64,000 bases of DNA from Chaenocephalus aceratus (lineage: Eukaryota; Chordata; Actinopteri; Perciformes; Channichthyidae). Positions within the stretch are counted from its first letter, which is position 1; each line of letters opens with the position of its first letter. Position numbers and translations under genes: made by a program. Location: positions 38,937,613 through 39,001,612 of the forward strand of contig CM043789.1 in the NCBI GenBank assembly GCA_023974075.1, written 5' to 3'. Below the pieces are notes generated by a model, which was not told where the DNA came from, made no database searches, and worked only from the letters and a program-made list of their open reading frames with translations. Positions 59,228 through 64,000 of the stretch are shown here, in pieces.

Positions 59228-62200
59228 TCAGGTGGGGGTGGGGGGGCAGCCCTTGAAAGAGAGTGAGGGATCACATGGGTGAGAAAGAGTAATTACGAGT
59301 GACATATCACCCGTTCATTGCTTATTATTATTATATATTATACAAACAATATGCATTTAATAAGTAACACATGTAATTACCTGTGGTCTGACGAGTGTAT
59401 TGTATTTCTCGGGGGCTGCTGCACTCATTATAGTCGTGTAGACAGTAATTCTGGGGGTACAATAAAACACAGTGCATGAATTATAAAAACAAACTGTGTA
59501 AAAGATCATTCAAAAATGAAACCATAAATAATAATGTATGTAATCGATATGAGGAAGATCTGCAGAAAACTTTTTTTTAAAGTGCTTAAACATTAAAGGT
59601 GGGGTAGGTAAGTTTGAGAAACCGGCTCGAGATATACTTTTTGTTATATTCCATGGAATGCTCTTAACATCCCGATAGCAATGAATATCTGAAGTGCTTT
59701 GACAAAAAATCCATAAAAAAATCTGGGGAAGCCGTGGCGCTTTAAAAAGCACGACCAATCATCTGAGCCGGCCCGGCTAAAGTACTGATGCCTACCTGCC
59801 TGTCAGCCTTCCATCTGTGCACAAACTTATCTCGTGCCCTCGTTGGTCATGTGCGCGTTCGTGTGTGTTGGAGGAGGGGCTCTGTGAGGAAGTGGCAGAT
59901 TTGTTCTGGCTGTGTATTTTCAAATTATAGCGCACTCGAGCTGGTTTCTCCTAAATTACCTACCCCACCTTTAAATAAACTTCTAAATTGCAACAAATTT
60001 GTTTTTGAATTAAAAATAAAAAATGGTAAAAAAGGTTTTTCATTCTGGGGATTTAAAAATAGTCGACGACAAAATCACACACACTGTAAGAAAATGTAAA
60101 GACAAGCTGTGTGAACGATTCTTTAAAAATAAAACTATAAATAATAACATATGTAATCAAAATTAGGGCTGCACAATATTCGGAAAATGTGTCATTCCTA
60201 TTCATGAAAAGCGAAAACATTACTTTCCGTAGGAGAAAAGTGTACGCCATTCTGCATTTACCCTGCTTAAAAATGCTGCTAAATAACAGCAACAAATAAT
60301 CACAATAACAATTTGAACAAATCAAATCTTTATCTACCAATAAAAAAAAGGATAATCGTTACATAATAAAGTACCTTTTTTTGTGATACTGATCTTTTAA
60401 CTGTTGCAAACAAATTATGGATTGCAATACGGTACTGTAAATAGTGCAATCCTTCTTTAACCTTCAATATTTCCATTTAAATGTAACTATTGCTATTCCA
60501 TATGCTACTTCCTATTTGCCGAAGCATGTCAAACAAAGGCCTATAATGACATTATTGCTGAGATGGGCTGAAGGGGGCTGGTATGCACACAGCTGGCCAT
60601 CTCAGCAGCAGTCATGTGATTCCTTGAGACAGTGAGAAGGAACAGACAGTGATCTCCTCCTTACCCATTACACACAGGATACATCGACAGCACCTGGAGG
60701 ACAAGACTCTGTTAGAGATCCATACATTGGGTTCAATCTGTCAGTATCACGCATACTTCAGCCTCAAATATGTATTTGTCCATGCTTGCCTGATAAAGTG
60801 TCTCCATGTTGATGTGATCTTGGCCAGTAGCATTTAGTGCTTTCTTGGCTGCGTCCCTACAAAAAGGACAACAGCAGATTAGATACGGTTACAACAACAA
60901 TATTGTGAATCATGCGAGATGACTCACCTCCGATGATCCCTGGCTGGAGGAGGAAGCCAGTGGTCAAAGTTCGTCTCCACTCTGTACCATCTGAAACAGG
61001 AACAAGACGTTTTATTATTCAGGCACACACCACAACATCCTTTAGTGAAGTTATCAATTCATTTGGCTGATGCTCTAATCCAAAACTACGTCCAGTACAG
61101 TAGGTGCAATACACCATAAAGATACGAACGTAGAAAAATGCAGATGTGCTTGCTTCAAATAAGCAAAACAATCGTAAGTGCTCGTGCATTCGTTTCAAAC
61201 GGGCTAAACTCGTGAAATGCTAATTATTTATTTTTTATTATTTAATGGCTAAGGCACAGGTGAGGTGATACAGGTGGTTTTTGTGACAAATTATATTTAG
61301 CTTTTCTGATGTCCTGATATGGATAGTGAGCTTGTTTCACCATTTTGGAGCCAGGATGGCCTCTATACGAATGCACTGTTTGACATTCAGTGTCCTTTAT
61401 CAACTCCTGATTGGTTTCAAGTGTTTGACGAAAGGAGGGACATTGGGATGGACCTTAAAGGTGGGGTAGGTAAGTTTCAGAAACCAGCTCGAGATACACT
61501 TTTTGTTATATTCCATGGAATGCTCTTAACATCCCGATAGCAATGAATATCTGAAGTGCTTTGACAAAAGATCCATACAAAAATGTCATCTGTAGAAGCC
61601 GTAATACTGTAAAAAGTACAACCATGGCCTACCTGCCTGTCAGCCTTCCATCGGGGCACAAACTTATCTCGTGCCCTCATTGGTCATGTGCGCGTTCGTG
61701 TGTGTTGGAGGAGGGGCTCTATAAGGAAGTGGCAGATTTTCTCCGGTTGTGTATTTTCAAATTCTAGCGATCTCGAGCCGGTTTCTCAAACTTACCTACC
61801 CCACCTTTAATGTACCAGACTCTCCTCGGATCCTTTATTTTGCCTACCCTCCATTGATGGGAATCAGCGGCCAGATATCAGCAGGGCCGGATCGGTCCCT
61901 GGTGATGACGGCCCCCTCCCCAGCTCGCACCCCCCCCACGATGTAGTACACCCCGGTGATGATGGGAATCTTGGCGAGACGCATCACAGCATCCTGAAAG
62001 TCCTCTGCTTCCTCCAGCGTCTGTTGGTGACACAGCCGCTCAGTTTCACTTCCTCGTTCAGTAAACTTCCTCTTCACGCTGACTTTCATACACACTCACC
62101 TCGCGTACCAGCCAGCTGACCGGGGACCACCGAAGGAGGAAAGCAGAAACCACATTCTTCCACCAGTTCCACCGGTGGTCACTGCCTGATGAGCACAAAC

Positions 62201-64000
62201 ACACAGACATGAACACACAGAGACAATAAAGTCTGAATGTTGCACTATTTCTGGACACAACTCAAATTAAGTGTGGTCTGAATTGCTGCAATGATCCATC
62301 AACATTTATAAAATAATCAGTAATAACTATTGCAATGATCAATGAAGTTATTATTCATGCAAAAATTGCAGAAAATCCTATTTTCAGCATCAAATGTATG
62401 CCAATGTAATGCTTTTTCTGTTATACATCATAATAAACTTCATATTCCTGGGTTTTGGACAACAAGAAAAAACATCTGCATATATCACCTTGGACGTAAA
62501 AAAACTTGGATGGAACTTTTTTCTCTATTTTCTGATATTTGATAGACTAAAGAATTAGCCAAAATCAATTCATCTAAGAAATCTGATTAAATTGAAAGTA
62601 AAATAATCGTTGGTTGGAGCCCTAATGGTGTTACCTCGCTGGTCACCAGAGACGGTAAACTTGTTAGGACTCTGTCCCGTCCACAGGCCAACGTAGCCAG
62701 CAAATGAAGTTCCACGGTACGCCACCTGTTTGATTGCGAATACAACGACATATCAGTATCCATCGCCACATCGTTAAGCAAGGACTTTTATTCAGTTTGA
62801 ATGTATTGCCTGATGAATGATTCTCAGCCATTCCTGAGGTATAGCTTGAGGAGGCACTAGAGTTCTTAAATGCTAGGAAGACATACTGTACCTTTCCGTT
62901 CTTGAGGAAAATGACGTCCATAGTGAGGTTCCTCAGAACATCATGTGGATAGTCAAGGTTCCTGCCGTGGTACACAGTCCCATTTGTGTCCTGAGCCACG
63001 ATGCTAGTGCAAAATCTAAATAAATGCATAAAGCTTGTTGAGAAATGATCTTAATCCTGCAGACATTGTCTATAATAAATGTGTCATTTACATACGCAGA
63101 TATTTCATAGGCGAAGTTGAGAATGATGACGTCTGAGATGCTGCCCCCCATGTGAGCAGCCATGCCTCTGATCTCCCCCGCGTAAGGCTGAGGAACGTAC
63201 TTCTCCAGGGCCATCACGATCGGGGTGACTGCCTCATGCACCCATTTAGGAACCGTAGTGCTGCAACAAAAAACAAGAAAGCCTGTCTGTGTTAGCACTG
63301 AGACTGAATATATATATAATACACAATAACACAGTAACCATGAACTCAGAGTGTAGTTTACTGCTGATATAAAGTATTTATATTAAGTAACTTCCTTTTT
63401 ATTGAGTTTTCTGCAAACAAGGTGAATCAAATGTAGGACAAGATAGATACTAAAAATGACAAAATAATATTTATTCAGTAACATTTTAATAAAGTGAAGC
63501 ATGCTAATAATAAAAGTAATTTAGGCTAATGTATTTAGACTTTAAAAAGGCAAGGTTAAGGCCATAGGTATGTTGGTTTTATAACGCAACTATTTGTATG
63601 TAACTCATTTATAATAAAACAATTAAGCCTCCTTTGTGTGTGCCTCCACTGATCATGTGACGTTAATAGAAAGTGAAACCATGCATTTTGTGGCTCTGTA
63701 GTATACAAAGTATAATTTGACGCTAACAATACTATTATTACTAAGCCTTTTTATGAACAACTGAAAAACATTACCTACTCACTACTCATGACTGTGTGCT
63801 GCAACACCTGGTAATAAGTACTTTCTAGAAATACAACTTCTAATATACTTTTGATAATATTACACAACAAGCTATGCAAAAAAAGGAAGCTCTTGAAAAC
63901 GTACTCAATGACTTCCGCGGCAGCTTTCTTCAAGTACTCTACGTCGAAGACTTTGGTGATAGGAGCCCACCGCAGCTCGGGGTCTTCGTCCAGGCTGATG
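59228..64000 (-). CDS. naaa: N-acylethanolamine acid amidase, 5' end beyond window
   Basis: Visible coding exons: 64000-63905 (partial), 63260-63096, 63015-62892, 62725-62635, 62185-62100, 62020-61848, 60990-60928, 60856-60790, 60693-60665, 59450-59381 and a tentative last exon 59251-59228. Phases agree throughout. The family hydrolyses fatty-acid ethanolamides such as palmitoylethanolamide in lysosomes and matures by autocleavage before the catalytic Cys. That Cys opens exon 63015-62892 in [10 protein letters not shown], followed by HGRNLDYP with the conserved Arg and Asp. Other landmarks are [50 protein letters not shown] and [15 protein letters not shown] and the WTGQSP segment fit NAAA rather than acid ceramidase (asah1). 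The signal peptide and start codon lie off the right edge. Oddities: a GC donor after exon 60856-60790 and an uncertain C-terminus. Confidence 0.95.
59597..59970. mobile_element. AGGTGGGGTAGG-family MITE, copy D, in naaa intron
   Basis: TTAA at 59,593-59,596 and 59,971-59,974; ends AGGTGGGGTAGGTAAGTTTG and ACCTACCCCACCT. Length 374 bp. Lies between the naaa exons at 59,450 and 60,665. Confidence 0.9.
60784..60792 (-). other. naaa: GC-type 5' splice site in naaa
   Basis: The exon ending at 60,790 reads TATCAG then GCAAGC on the minus strand. Coding sense (METLYQ, followed by VLSMYPVCN in the next exon) puts the boundary exactly here, so the intron begins with GC rather than GT. GC-AG introns are a known minority class and usually have a strong CAG/GCAAG context, as seen here. 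A later cryptic GT would add residues foreign to the family. Confidence 0.75.
61055..61380 (-). mobile_element. L2-like LINE tail, degenerate copy 3, in naaa intron
   Basis: The tail block TTGGCTGATGCTCTAATCCA (plus strand) and the later TTTCACCATTTTGGAGCCAG match the order and spacing of the copy at 1.1-1.4 kb. It is heavily diverged, with no open frame. Confidence 0.65.
61459..61806. mobile_element. AGGTGGGGTAGG-family MITE, copy E, beside naaa exon
   Basis: TTAA at 61,455-61,458 and 61,807-61,810, with both terminal repeats intact. Its right border is only about 40 bases from the naaa donor at 61,847. Confidence 0.9.
63261..63904 (-). other. Intron of naaa, AT-rich
   Basis: This intron separates the first visible naaa exon from the exon starting [10 protein letters not shown]. 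It is AT-rich with no repeat that I recognise. The donor is GTACGT, and the acceptor follows TTTGTTGCAG on the minus strand. Confidence 0.8.

Noticed and set aside
59228..64000. Acid ceramidase (asah1)
   Set aside because: Same superfamily, but [18 protein letters not shown] and GPADIWPL match NAAA, and the exon pattern fits NAAA.

Overview
The window looks like teleost fish genomic DNA. It holds two vertebrate protein genes with long introns, a gene-poor left 52 kb, and a mix of repeats typical of ray-finned fish: DIRS-type and L2/CR1-like retrotransposons, Tc1/mariner, hAT and Kolobok-like DNA transposons, and several MITE families. No bacterial-type operons, CRISPR arrays or phage genes are visible. 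The species cannot be named from the sequence alone.

Layout. 1-11.3 kb is a repeat patchwork: the 3' end of an L2-like LINE, half of a Tc1/mariner-like element folded into a hairpin, a 21-bp minisatellite, an internally deleted BED-type hAT inside another inverted-repeat element, a 33-bp minisatellite, and a hAT inside a hAT with both target duplications readable. About 14.3-18.27 kb is a nearly full-length but broken LINE on the plus strand with endonuclease and reverse transcriptase. 18.4-23.3 kb holds a TTAA-flanked MITE and two non-autonomous hATs with perfect 8-bp target duplications. 23.3-30.9 kb shows no gene I can support. 30.93-32.59 kb is a TTAA-flanked, THAP-containing Kolobok-like element. 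32.84-38.85 kb is an almost complete DIRS retrotransposon on the minus strand, with gag, RT/RNase H and tyrosine recombinase, inverted terminal repeats and an internal complementary region. 38.9-52.5 kb is mostly unannotatable DNA with MITEs and a LINE relic.

The two host genes lie on the minus strand at the right. arl8b (52,516-57,430) is complete in seven exons and encodes a 186-residue lysosomal small GTPase. naaa (59,228 to beyond 64,000) encodes N-acylethanolamine acid amidase, a lysosomal cysteine hydrolase. Eleven exons are visible and the signal peptide end lies off the window. Both products act at or in lysosomes, but this is probably chance adjacency. The naaa gene has a GC-AG intron and a homopolymer-dependent C-terminus. 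Three copies of one TTAA-flanked MITE sit in introns of these two genes.

I did not find a convincing undescribed system. The best leads are the DIRS structure with its duplicated leader, the Kolobok-like element with two divergent ORFs, the TTAA MITE families, the naaa splice and C-terminus oddities, and a 203-codon unrecognised ORF at 8.3-8.9 kb.
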